Positions 54,030 to 64,000 of a stretch of DNA of 64,000 nt are shown here, in pieces. This DNA comes from Molossus alvarezi (taxonomy: Eukaryota; Chordata; Mammalia; Chiroptera; Molossidae). The position numbers were made by a program, and so were the translations under genes. The first letter of the stretch is position 1; each line of letters starts with the position of its first letter. The notes under the pieces are model-generated. The model made no database searches. It was not told where the DNA came from and saw only the letters and a list, made by a program, of their open reading frames with translations. The DNA lies in assembly GCA_037176705.1 (NCBI GenBank), contig CM073885.1, forward strand, positions 221,290,290 to 221,354,289, read 5' to 3'.

Positions 54030-54705
54030 TAAGTGGACTTATTTCTTACTGTCATTTCCATGTGGGTTTTTTTCCTTATGATTGTCCAGGTAACCCTCTG
54101 GATTCATGCCAGCTTTTGCAGGTCTACTTGTTCTCACACCTCCGTTTTCATTCTCATCATAATCTCATATCTACCTGGTTGTATTACACCCAATTTCACT
54201 GTCTCCCCTCACATCCTGCTAGCTTACTTTTCCTAAGTTTAGACTTACTATAATTTTGGTCAAAATAAACTACAGGTTCCCAACTGTGTATTTAATTAAA
54301 CCCAGATGCCTCACTTTGAAGTCTTTACAATATCTGTTCCAATTTTATCTTTTCAGTTTTATTTGTCATTTACATATATCTGAAACATATCTCCTCTGCA
54401 TTTTTGCTCCCTTGCCTTGGCACACACAGTTTCCTAATGAACAATCATTCTTAGAAAAAAACAGTTGTCAAAGGCCTGCCTCTTCTTCATGATCCAGCTC
54501 AGAGTTTACCTTCTCCATGAATGCTGATTAATATCCAACATGTTTTTGTAACCTCTCCCTCTAATACACTGTAGCACTTGTGCCAGTCTTAAAGGGTTTA
54601 GCATGTCCTTTATTACGGTTCAGTTTTTGCCTTTCCCCTTCTCATGTAAACATTGCACGTGAAGCAGTGTATATAAAGCTTCCTGTGGGCAGAGTAGGGC
54701 TGGGG
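54030..54705 (+). repeat. L2 LINE 3' region, plus orientation, diverged
   Basis: 'CATGATCCAGCTCAGAGTTT', 'ACCTTCTCCATGAATGCTGA' and 'AGCTTCCTGTGGGCAGAGTA' follow the end of L2. The part before about 54300 is weaker. Open frames here are not genes. Confidence 0.6.
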
Positions 54706-55950
54706 TTTGGCATACAACTAAAACTCCTGAGAGCCCTCTGGCAATGGCTTGTGGAGGACACGGGTAACTGATGGGCGCTAAGGCCGAGGTAAGAAGGTGG
54801 GCTGTGGAAGCACCCTCACCCAGTGTAGCTGGGAGGGGAGAAGGGGCCTGCTTTGTGAGGACAGTGATGGGGCTTTTCATCTCAAAATTTCTTGTTCATA
54901 AGAAGTTGCTGAATGTCTACTGAGATTAAAAAAAAAAATTGTTTCCAAGTTTTTACTGTATTTAAGAATCTGATAGAAGTGTATATACCTATATGTGTAA
55001 AATTCCTTGAAAAGAACCCCCCCTCCCCCCAGTGTTTAGTACTAGAATGTATCAATTGAAATGTGATACCACGAACCTTTTTCAACTAGAAGACAGGACT
55101 CCATGAAGTCATGCTGGAATCTGGTGGATAGGTCCATCTATTCATTTATCCCATTTAACAAATTTTATTTTGCACCAGTTATGCCAGGTTATAAAAAAAA
55201 AAAATGAGTAAGAGTAAATGACCTCAAGTTGTTCCTGGCCCAGGAGAGGTGGTGTGACAGTGCCATAGGAGTGCTTTTCCTGGTTTCTGACAGCTGTGTC
55301 AAGTGGCTCACTAAGTAAGGAGCCCTTAGAAACAGCCTCTTCTGGACAACTTTTAGGTTTGGTTTCACCACGTAGGGACCACAAAAGTATGGTCTTTGGG
55401 AGGTGTGCAAGCCTGTGACTTAAGTGTTCTCTATTTCAGAATAAGTAATTAAGCTTAAATTCATATGAGTGTCAACAGGCCCGCTCTGTGCTATGTGATG
55501 CTCAGGGCTGCTGGTGTAATGCCCGCCATTCCCCAATTCATTAAGGATTGACCTTGTCCAGATTGTTGCTTAGGGCTGCCAAGCATCTACTCTGGTAAAC
55601 CTCTGAGTCAGAGCTTCAGGCTGGTTGCACTTTTTTTCTCCTAGAGGCAAACACATAAGATATTCAAACTGGACTCAAAACTTCCCTTAATCACCTACCT
55701 GTTTCCAACTATTGTCCCATTTTCACTCCTCTTGCATATGCTATTTTTCTTAGTGTCAGAATTCAGCATGAGCTAAGTATGGTCAACAGCCCTTTAGCCT
55801 GCCTAGAGGTTGATGCACTTCCAGTCATTGCCTGTAGAGTGGGCTTAGGTAGGGCGTGGCCATTGGTTCCTCATCCTTGTGGATGGGGACTCTGAGCAGC
55901 TGAGGCTGCACAAGTCTGGAGAACTTGGAAAAAACATTTCTGAGTCTTCT
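54706..55950. other. Intergenic sequence, nothing recognised
   Basis: No gene or nameable repeat. Open frames on the minus strand at 54620-55410 are short and without domains. Confidence 0.3.
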
Positions 55951-55954
55951 TGAG

Positions 55955-56110
55955 CCTGGTCACAACATCAGATCTCTTGGAAAGCCATCCCTGATTGCCC
56001 CAGTCTGTTGTCCACCACCCCCTTCCCCCGACCTCCCACTTGGCATCACAATGTCTGCTTGAAGTCTCTGATTGGCATTTGTTCCGGTCTGCTTTGCTTA
56101 TTTCCACCTT
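55955..56110 (+). repeat. L2 LINE fragment, plus orientation
   Basis: 'CTTGGAAAGCCATCCCTGAT' followed by a C/T-rich part and 'GCATCACAATGTCTGCTTGA' resembles the L2 3' end. Confidence 0.5.
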
Positions 56111-56514
56111 AAGTTAATCTTTGTTGAATTCTAATTTCCTTTAGAACAACCAGTATAGTGTTTCATATGGAACTTAATATGAATCTGTGCCTTCTCTTAA
56201 AGTTTTAAAGAGTTATATTCCTCTGGAGTTCTGAATCAAGTTCTAAATCAACTGAGAAGTAAATGTGGGAGTCAGATATTTCTGCTAATGGGGAAAGTAG
56301 ATTGTGGTTTGGAATCTAGGCCAAATTGAGTTTGCTCTTTCTTATTCTAAGTTGAATTTACCTGTATAGTCACTGAATAAAGCCTCCCATCCACAGGGGA
56401 GGCTCTGCCTTGGGGAGGGGAGTAGTGAGTCCTAAATAAGGCAGCTGTCAGGGCAAGGCTGCAACCTAGAAAGGGCTGAGGACACGCATGTGCAATGAAT
56501 GGCTTTTCCCCCAA

Positions 56515-56595
56515 ATCTCGCCACATGTGTAATGACTTTTCCCCAAATCTCACCACTCATGTGCAGTAGCTTTCCCCCAAATCTCACCACCATCA
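56515..56595 (+). repeat. Three short direct repeats containing CCCCAAATCTC
   Basis: CCCCCAAATCTCGCCAC, then TTTTCCCCAAATCTCACCAC, then TTTCCCCCAAATCTCACCAC occur within about 80 bases, spaced about 28 and 34 bases. The minus-strand open frames at 56347-56707 translate these as repeated GGKLLHM/GEKSLHM-like words. Confidence 0.7.
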
Positions 56596-56669
56596 GGTAG
56601 CTCCTCTGATGGGGTAGGGTGAATGGGGAAGCCAAGGAGAGAAGGCTGGAGGCTTGGTTTCTAATGTCA

Positions 56670-56866
56670 TTGACCTTTGAACAACAGAGGTAAGAGACCT
56701 GGACCAACTGCGCAGCTGAAAATCCAGGAATATATACTATCAGCTGGCCTTCTGCACGTGTGGATTCTCAATTTCCCTTTGACCCTTGAACAACGCTGGT
56801 CAGTTAAGAAAAACCTGCTTGTATGTAGTTCGTGTAGTTCAAACCCGCATTGTTCAAGGCTTAACT
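56670..56866. mobile_element. Tigger-like (TcMar) MITE remnant
   Basis: It begins 'TTGACCTTTGAACAAC' and ends 'CGCATTGTTCAAGGCTTAAC', inverted ends of a TGACCCTTGAACAAC-type element. A further TGACCCTTGAACAAC lies inside at about 56780. The family call is from recalled terminal sequence. Confidence 0.65.
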
Positions 56867-57800
56867 GTTCTTCCAAAGGGAGTAGAATTGATTAGCTGAG
56901 GCAAGAATGTGGAGGAATCCCTGTTCCAAACACCCCAAGGCGGTGTGTTGTCCTGTCATCCTTTGGATGAAGATAATCTGAATATGGTTAGACTTTGTGG
57001 GCCGAATGTAACTTGGGGTAAATAACCTCTTCCCGGTATAGACGCGAAAGCTGGCCTGACCTCCGGGGACGGGGGCGCTGTGGCATCAGGCAAGATCCAA
57101 CTTCCACTCTGTCAATCGTGAGAGTTAAAGCAGTGCTAGCTGGTGTAATCTGTGCATTTTTTTTTTTTTTTAAATCAAATTATGTTGATGTCTAGGCAAA
57201 GAGCAGTATTTGTCAGAATTAATCTTTCTCTTTCTTTTGGCCTTTTTCTCTGTGAGTTGATGTATTTCTTTGGGGCTATTGTGTTGTGAAGATTAATGGA
57301 TTTACTTAAAATAATGGAATCCTAAACTCTAGAGCTGGAAAAGTTATAAAATCCAACCCACTGGTTTCACTTGATCAAACTGAATTCCAGAAAATTGCCA
57401 TTTACTTGTCCAAGCTTTCTAAGAAGGCCTGCAAAGGAAGAGTTTTTATTTTCTGCACCATTGTCTCCTCTGAGGCTCTGTATATGTATGTACATGGGAG
57501 GCTGCAATAAATACATTTCTCCCCATGCATAAACACCTGCCAAGACATAGAGATAAGAGATGATCTGGTTTGGGAGAAAGGAGACATGAGGAATGTGGGA
57601 GAAGAATGGAAAACATGGAGGAATAAATAGAATAGGTATCTACTCCAAGCTGTATTTCTTAATGTCACAGCTGGGTGTCGCAATCTGGGAGTACTTCTAT
57701 ATTGAAACATTTGGGCTCCTAGGCTAGTCTAAAATTTTAGGGGCCAGAAGCAACTATGAGCTGCCTAACATCATGAATTGTTTGTTGAGCGAGCAGCTTA
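56867..57800. other. Intergenic sequence with a weak LINE-like trace
   Basis: Bases about 57310-57420 ('AAACTCTAGAGCTGGAAAAG', 'AAAATCCAACCCACTGG') resemble an L3/CR1 fragment. Nothing else is recognised. The minus-strand frame 57402-57710 has no known domain. Confidence 0.35.
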
Positions 57801-57804
57801 ATAT

Positions 57805-58020
57805 AATAGAAATGTCTTGGACTTGGGAGCACAGAAGTTCAAGTTCCATCAATCTAATATGACCTTGGAGCATTTCTTAACTTCCCAGACATTTTACTCT
57901 TTGTGAAATAGGAATAGTAGTAACAGCCTCGTAGGGTTTGTGTTGTGAGCTTTAAATAAGATAAAGTGTAAAGCACTAAGGAGAGTGCCTGGTGTGTACT
58001 GGGCCCTCAGTAGACCTTAA
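57805..58020 (+). repeat. MIR SINE, plus orientation
   Basis: 'ACTTGGGAGCACAGAAGTTC', 'TATGACCTTGGAGCATTTCT', 'ACTCTTTGTGAAATAGGAAT' and 'GAGAGTGCCTGGTGTGTACT' follow MIR along most of its length. Confidence 0.8.
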
Positions 58021-58790
58021 GGCTCATACCCTTCCTGTCAGCAGCATTGAGTGTCTGCTCTCACTGAACTAGACCACTATCTCCAAATCTCCTATGTCCT
58101 ATCATTTTCACCCGGGTTCTGACTGAGGCAGGCTTGGGAGTCTGCTCCGGGACAAATGGCCTCAAGTGGATTTGGCCTTGCTCCTTGCTCTTCCTAGAGG
58201 GCCTCACAGACCAGGAGGTTCTTCTAGCACCATACTAGGTCCTATCCATTCAGCCTGCAGCCCAGGGCTCTCCAGTCCTTTGGACATTTCTCTCATCTTG
58301 GCCCAGACCTGTTTGACTCATTTGTCCACTGAGGACAGGAGCAGGTTGCTCTGTTCTTTATGAGGAAAGGCAAGTGAACTAGTCTTCGGTTGTGGACGTT
58401 CTGAGTGACTGTCTGCTCAGCTGATTGGTTGACTGGTGGATGAATCAGTCCGGTTGTATAGGCCCTGAGCTTGTTATACGGGGAATCCATTTTCTCTGTA
58501 CAAGCGGCTGACAGACTTTCGTGAGGTTGTGATGACTTTTGAGATCATTATAATACATTTTGATTTCTCAAAAGAACACATTTCTAAGTTTAGAAGGGAA
58601 GGAATCTTCTAAGCTTTAGAATGGTTTAATTGTGGATGGGAGACTTGGATTACTTCATAATCTCTCTGCTTAGTATGGGACAAGTAATTTTCCTAGCGAT
58701 CAGTTTTCTTTTAGGTAAGAATAATGCATAATAATAATTCTTGATACATTTAGAAAAAGTTTTCCTCCTATTAGTAGTCATAGTTATTTA
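58021..58790. other. Intergenic sequence, nothing recognised
   Basis: No gene or nameable repeat. Confidence 0.3.
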
Positions 58791-58792
58791 TT

Positions 58793-58965
58793 AGGCAGTA
58801 GAGTGGTTAAGGACACAGGCTCTGGAGACAGAGTACTGGGGTTTGTATCTATTGGTTCTGTTATTTTTACTTGCTGTGTGACTTTGTGCAACTTATTTAA
58901 CCTTTCTGTGCCTCATGGGCTATTTGTGAAGATTAACCTTACTTCTGCCAAGGGTTTAGACAAAA
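58793..58965 (+). repeat. MIR SINE, plus orientation
   Basis: 'GAGTGGTTAAGGACACAGGC', 'TCTGGAGACAGAGTACTGGG', 'TGCTGTGTGACTTTGTGCAA' and 'CTTTCTGTGCCTCATGGG' cover the 5' two thirds of MIR including the tRNA-like head. Confidence 0.9.
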
Positions 58966-59660
58966 ATAGCTATATTATGATGTCCCTCATATCTGCTACC
59001 TTTTGATATTCTGTACTTATTACAATTCAGCTATACACACTGATTGGATAATCGTTTTTTACCTTCACCATCTTGCCCAAATTAAGCCCCATACTTTCCT
59101 CCCTTCTTTGATTTGTGCTTTTACATCTGGATAAGATGATTGGCAGTCTGTGGTACAAGGATGCTGATGACTCCTGCAGGGAAAATGAACCTAGGTTACC
59201 TTTAAACTTTGTTTCCTGACAGCAGAGGGTGCCACAGTGTTTCTGGTGACAGGAAATTTTTGTGCAAAATGATTTTTTTTTCTATATGGTACTTAAAAAG
59301 TAAGAGCTGACATTGAGAAATTTTGTTGTTCATTATATAAGAAGGACACAAACCAATATCAGGAATGCATAGTCATTGAATAGTTTTAAATTTTAATTAA
59401 GCATGTCTATTACTATCATATTTCATATCTGTCTGTTTGTATTCCTTGGGTCAGATGTGTAAAGGTGGAATATTTTCAAGAGTATATGACCAGTGTTACC
59501 TGCTAATGTTATGTCCTTATACATTTGGGGGCAAGAGAAGAGGGAGGAGCAGTGGTGAGGGGTCAAGGGGAGAGGATGAAGTCTGGGAGCAGGCAGCAGC
59601 TGTCCTGAAATGATGCACATTTTGGTGCCATGGGGAATCTTCAAGCTGAGCAGGACCAGA
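58966..59660. other. Intergenic sequence, nothing recognised
   Basis: No gene or nameable repeat. Confidence 0.3.
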
Positions 59661-59664
59661 TGAA

Positions 59665-60285
59665 TGATAGTTCTAAGTGGAGAAGTGCTGTTTGGCTTGC
59701 TGATAAGTGAAACTGGTCAGAGCCAAGGAAACAAATGTGCATATCAAGGGGGATCCAAAGTATGGCCAATTGCATTTTTTAAGATGGCTGCACCAAGATC
59801 TCTGTTCCATAGGCTTATTTTCCAATGCGACACTCCTTCCATTAAGAGGTGGGACCTACTTTTCTCCTCTTGAATATGCATGGACAGTAGCTGTGGTTGA
59901 AATAATAGTTCCTAGACTAGGTCATAAAGGTGGTAGATTTGCTACCTGGGATATATTGGGATGGTAGCTCTTGGAACCTCACTGCCATGCTGCGAGGAAG
60001 CCCAGGTCCGTGGAGAGCCCACATGTAGGTGTTCTGGCTGACAGCCTCAACTGATGTCCCAACCAACTGCTAGCACTGCTTGTCAGACTTAGGAGTGAGG
60101 AAGCCTTCAGAGGGCTGTAGCCTCAATCACATCCTGACTGTGACCACATGGCAGACTGAGCGCAGAGCTGCCCAGCTCAATCTAGTCAACTCCCAGAACC
60201 ATGAGCGAGAATGAGGAAGTGATGGTCATCATTTTAACCCATCAATGTTGAGGTGAATTGTTACCCAACAATAGTAACCGAAATA
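59665..60285 (+). repeat. Possible LTR remnant (MaLR/ERVL type)
   Basis: 'GCTGCCCAGCTCAATCTAGT', 'CAACTCCCAGAACCATGAGC' and 'TGTTACCCAACAATAGTAAC' resemble the 3' part of old MaLR or ERVL long terminal repeats. It is a lone decayed LTR without coding sequence. The assignment is tentative. Confidence 0.4.
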
Positions 60286-60462
60286 TAACCAGAGGGTCTG
60301 GGTTAAGAGAGTAAGTCAAGAATGCATTTCCGAAGTTAAAAGCTAAACAGCAGAAAGGAGTTTGAGGGCACAAGGATTTGGATCAAGGTTAGGATAGCCA
60401 AATAGGGGGTCTACAATGAAGCATGACTGGTCAGGGTCCTTTGATGTGGCAGACTACCTTCT

Positions 60463-60714
60463 TTCTTTCTTTTTTTATCCTCACCCAAGGACATTTTTGC
60501 ATTTATCTTCAGATAGAGCAGGAGGGAGAGAGGGAGGAAGAGAGAGAAAGAAACATTGATGTGAGAGAGACACATTGACTCGTTGCCACCCATACAACCT
60601 CAACTGGGCCTGGGGCCAAACTGCAACTGAGGTACATGCCCTCAGTGGGAACCGAACCCGGGCCTCTCTGGTCCATGGGCTGATGCTCTAACTGCAGAGC
60701 CAAACTGGCCAGGG
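60463..60714 (-). mobile_element. Ves-type SINE with target-site duplication
   Basis: (T/C)(G/A)TGGCAGACTAC(C/T)TTCT stands before (60445-60462) and after the element (from about 60715). It is a full-length minus-orientation copy. Confidence 0.95.
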
Positions 60715-60761
60715 CATGGCAGACTACTTTCTATTGTGCTCCTCTTGAAAATAAGCCCATA

Positions 60762-60869
60762 CATCCTGTCTGGAGTGTCATCCCATACACCAAAAGGTGG
60801 CAGGGTTGATTCCTGGGCACATACCCAGGTTGAGGGTTAAATCCCCAGTTAGGACATGTGTGGGAGGCA

Positions 60870-60908
<39 letters not shown>

Positions 60909-61015
60909 CCTCCCTCTCTCCCTCCTTCCCTCTCTCCCTCCCTGCCTCTGTCTCCCTTCCTCCCTCTCCCCTCCCCTTTTTCCTCTCTTTCTCCCTCTCC
61001 CTAGTCAATTTAAAA
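60762..61015 (+). mobile_element. Ves-type SINE with expanded CT tract, plus orientation
   Basis: It starts within the head ('CCTGTCTGGAGTGTCATCCC', 'CCAAAAGGTGGCAGGGTTGA'). It then has about 17 CT units at 60872-60905, and further CCCT/CCTT variants to 60990. The head is truncated. The open frames of 113-134 codons on both strands are translations of this tract. Confidence 0.88.
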
Positions 61016-61563
61016 AAAGTCCACAGTTGTAGCCTACTTCTCCCCTCTAAATTTTTGCCATGGAAAATGTCAAATATGTGCAAAAGTGGAGCAACTGATG
61101 CAGTGAACTCTATATTCATTGCCCAGTTTCAACATGATCAACTCATGGCCACTCTGATTTATCTATGCCCTTACTTACTTTCCTTCTTCACATTATTTTG
61201 AAGTAAATCTCAATCATAATGTTATATTATCCCTACATATTTTAGATATAGCTCTAAACGATAAGGACTATAGTAAAACAACAACAATATTCTTACACTA
61301 AAAGCAATGAACAATTAACTATATAACAACCATTGTGTTTAAATTATAATCTGAATATCAATAATACCAGTGCATCCCTGTGTATCATTTATCATGCTCT
61401 TCTAGTTCCTATATTTCCTGTAAATAGATAGCTTGATCTAGAAGCTTGATTAGATTTAAGATAACTTTTTGTCAAGACTACTTGTAGATTATGTTGTGTT
61501 CTTCCATTTTGAGACACAGTGACTGGCAGCCATTATGATCATTGTCTAAGGTCCATTACTTTA

Positions 61564-61799
61564 AAAAACACTCCTCATCTGAGGGTACTTTTTTTCATTT
61601 TTATCTTCAGATAGAGTGGGAGAGAGAGAGAGAGAAACAATGACATGAGAGAGACATGTTGATTGGTTGCCTCTCACAGGACCCCCACCAGGGCTGGGGA
61701 CCAAGCCACAACTGAGGTATGTGCCCTTGGCCGGAATCGAACCCTCGACTCTTTGGTCTGTGGGCTGATGCTCTACTGCTGAGCCAGACTGGCCAGGCC
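61564..61799 (-). mobile_element. Ves-type SINE with target-site duplication
   Basis: TAAG(G/A)TCCATTACTTTA occurs at 61547-61563 and 61800-61816. The head complement is 'AGACTGGCCAGGCC'. Confidence 0.95.
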
Positions 61800-61816
61800 T
61801 AAGATCCATTACTTTA

Positions 61817-62954
61817 TTAGGGTCTGAAGAATAGTCTATTATTTATCTTTTGCTTATTAACAGGAACATTGCTATAAGGAGAAAACTCCCCTCATCAATT
61901 TGATAACGTAAATAATAATTTTAACTCGTTATAAATTAATGCTTTAAACTTGTATAAAAATCAGTAAAATGACGATGTATTTGCCATGATGAGAGTATAC
62001 GCAGATCACAGTTTTTCCTAAAATGAGGTTATTTTAGTTTCTTATTAGAGAAACACATGTTCATGATAGAAAATTAGGAGATGTGGAGAAGCAGAAAGAA
62101 GAAATGGAGAAAAGCAGTGGCCCTTAATCGTGCCGTCCAAAAGCAACTCTGTGAGCAGTTTGGTTCATTTCCTCACAATCTCTTCTCTAAGCTTTAAAAA
62201 CCCCTACTTGTGATCATAACATACTACATATTTGTGTTCTGCTCTTTTTCCTATAACAGAGCAAACATATTCTTGTGCAGTCTTTTCATAAACACAACAT
62301 TTTAATTTATAGATATAAAGTATTTAGAGTGTAACTGATATATTTTCATTTGTAAAATGTGCTATGATAAGAGAGATATATTTCACTCTTCCATATTTCA
62401 GAGACCATACTTAGGAAATACAACTTATTTTAAAGAACTAGGGAAGGTTAGTGTGCAGTGTAGCACAACACAATCAAGTAAGAACTACACAATCTGGGAA
62501 CAGTTTATTCAACCACTAAATGTTTATTGCACTTCTCCTCTGACTCTCTTCTAGGCACTGGGGATACAGTAATAAACAAATAGAAATAGCCTTTCCTTTC
62601 ATAAGCCTTATATTTTAATGTGTTGATAGGAAGACTGACAATAGACAAGTAAACAAATAAGATGATTTCAGACAGTGGTAAATACTATGAAGAAAATAAA
62701 ACATGGAGGGGCTACTTTAGAAAGATCAGCTCTTTGTGGGGCTGTCTGGCTAGATACTAAGTTTGGAATAATTGAAAGCTTGGGGAACACGAATTAAGGA
62801 AGCAGAGAATAGGGCACCAAAGTAGATGAACATTCTATTGGTAGAAGGAGAGAGAACAAACATTCTGGAATTAAAAGAGATGTTCCAAAGAGAATCCTAA
62901 AGTGAGTGAGTCTGCTGGTTTAAATCTGCTAGACATAAAAAGAGTCTCAATACC
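61817..62954. other. Intergenic sequence, possible old repeat trace
   Basis: Bases about 62550-62720 ('GGCACTGGGGATACAGTAAT', 'ACAATAGACAAGTAAACAAA') look like an old dispersed repeat that I cannot assign with certainty. The rest shows nothing. Confidence 0.3.
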
Positions 62955-63722
62955 ATCAGCCGTTAGGGAAATGAGAATCAAAGCCGCAATGAGATACCAC
63001 TTCACACCCTCTAGGATGGCTATGATAAAAAAGACATAATAACAGCTGTTGGTGAGGATGTGAAGAAGTGGGAATCCTCATACATTGATAGTAAGAACAT
63101 AATATGGTGCCACTGTTTTGGAAAACAGTGTGGCACTTCCTGAAAAAGTTAAAACATAGAGTTACCATCCTATCCAGCAATTCCACCCCTTGGTATATAC
63201 CCAAGAGAAAGAAACCATATATATCCACACAAAATGTTGAACAAAAATGTTCATAGCAACATTACTAACAGTATCCAAAAGGTGAAAATAGCCTAAATGT
63301 ATATTAACTGATGAATGGATAAGCAAAATGTAAACTAGTCTTGTAATGGAATATTATGCAGCTATAAAAAGGAATGAAATACTAATACATACTACAACAT
63401 AGATGAACCTTAAAAATATTATACTAAGTGACAGAAGCAAATCACAGAGGACCACATATTGCATAATTCCATTTATACGAAATAGAATAGACAAATCCAT
63501 AGAGAAGAAAGTAGACAGGTGATTGCTAGGGGGTGGGGAAAGGGAAAGGGCGATGACTGTTAATGGTTGTGGAGCTTTTTTCTGGCATGGTAAAAATGCT
63601 CTAAAATTGATTGTGATAATAATTATGCCACTCTGTGAATGTATTAGAAACCATTGAATTATATACTTAAAATGGGCAAATTTTATGGAATTGAGTCATA
63701 CTCAGTAAAGCTGTCATTAAAA
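62955..63722 (+). mobile_element. L1 3' end (old), plus orientation, 5'-truncated
   Basis: 'GAGATACCACTTCACACCCT', 'GGCACTTCCTGAAAAAGTTA', 'TCCAGCAATTCCACCCCTTG', 'GGAATATTATGCAGCTATAA' and 'TTATACTTAAAATGGGCAAA' are in the order of an L1 ORF2 end and 3' UTR. It ends in AAAGCTGTCATTAAAAAA. Confidence 0.93.
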
Positions 63723-64000
63723 AAGATATGCTAGTATTGCATTCAGGAAATATTTCCAGGTGGAATGATATGATGCCTGGCATTTGCTTCAAAATAATTC
63801 ATTATTGGGAGCTAAGTTTCTGGAGGAAACACGATGGGACATGATTTGATCATTGTTAAAGCAGAAATATGGGTACAAGGGGGTTCATTATATTATTTTC
63901 TCTACCTTTCTATATTTTATTTTTCATAATAAACATTAACAGTTTATTTTTTATTTGAAGACCTTTGGTTCTGGCCCAGTTCTTAGCAGGTCATAGCCAT
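63723..64000. other. Intergenic sequence, nothing recognised
   Basis: No gene or repeat recognised up to the end of the window. Confidence 0.3.

Noticed and set aside
60778..61201. Open frames of 113 and 134 codons (SLSLSLS or ERERERE rich)
   Set aside because: They are translations of the (CT)n tract in a SINE.
51146..64000. Search for PARM1 or another gene downstream of RCHY1
   Set aside because: No mucin-like S/T-rich frame or conserved exon was found. The region holds repeats and unassigned sequence only.
1..64000. CRISPR arrays, prokaryotic operons, origins, riboswitches
   Set aside because: The window is animal nuclear DNA with introns, SINEs and LINEs. The only regular short repeats are microsatellites and the 54-bp L1 units.
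1..64000. Helitron (Helibat-type) copies
   Set aside because: I looked for TC starts with the known bat Helitron ends and CTRR hairpin ends and saw none that I could support.

Overview
This window is vertebrate nuclear DNA, almost certainly from a yangochiropteran (vesper-type) bat. Two mammalian genes with long introns are present. They are surrounded by about 27 copies of a tRNA-derived SINE of the bat Ves type (head 'GCCCTGGCC..GTTTGGCTCAG', CT-rich middle, 'TATCCTCACCTGAGGA'-like 3' end), by many LINE-1 layers, and by older mammalian repeats (MIR, L2, MER5, hAT, Tigger-like). No Helitron copies were seen, so Myotis is not specifically indicated. Species was not determined.

The two genes stand head to head at a CpG island (about 21.65-22.34 kb). 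On the minus strand is THAP6, with four coding exons at 20976-21055, 19990-20197, 15353-15478 and 9149-9403. They join in frame to 222 codons: a C2CH THAP DNA-binding domain, an EHSY HCF-1-binding-type motif and a C-terminal coiled coil. On the plus strand is RCHY1 (PIRH2), with nine coding exons from 22204 to 50602. They join in frame to 261 codons: CHY zinc finger, CTCHY zinc finger, RING-H2 and a C-terminal zinc ribbon. Every exon boundary was read from the sequence (AG/GT and phase) and both open reading frames are intact. The pair matches the known RCHY1/THAP6 arrangement of mammals.

Layout: 1-6.6 kb is intergenic with old repeats and a (GAAA)n array. 6.65-9.15 kb is a repeat-poor stretch that may be the THAP6 3' UTR. 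9.15-22.0 kb is THAP6, whose last intron is filled by an ancient sense-to-plus L1. 22.0-51.15 kb is RCHY1, whose 18-kb third intron is nearly all L1 antisense to the gene. That intron holds a near-full-length 6.2-kb L1 (36217-42463) inserted into an older L1 with a perfect 14-bp target-site duplication. 51.15-64 kb is intergenic with SINEs, MIR, L2, an LTR-like remnant and an L1 3' end.

The genes act in different pathways: RCHY1 is a ubiquitin E3 ligase for p53 and other substrates, and THAP6 is a probable sequence-specific DNA-binding protein. They appear to share one short promoter with ETS, E-box and YY1-type sites. No new protein system was found. The less familiar observations are repeat biology: a short tRNA-only SINE with a fixed 3' boundary (three copies), 54-bp tandem monomers in the bat L1 5' UTR, a doubled L1 3' end, and a three-level nest of elements with readable duplications at each level.
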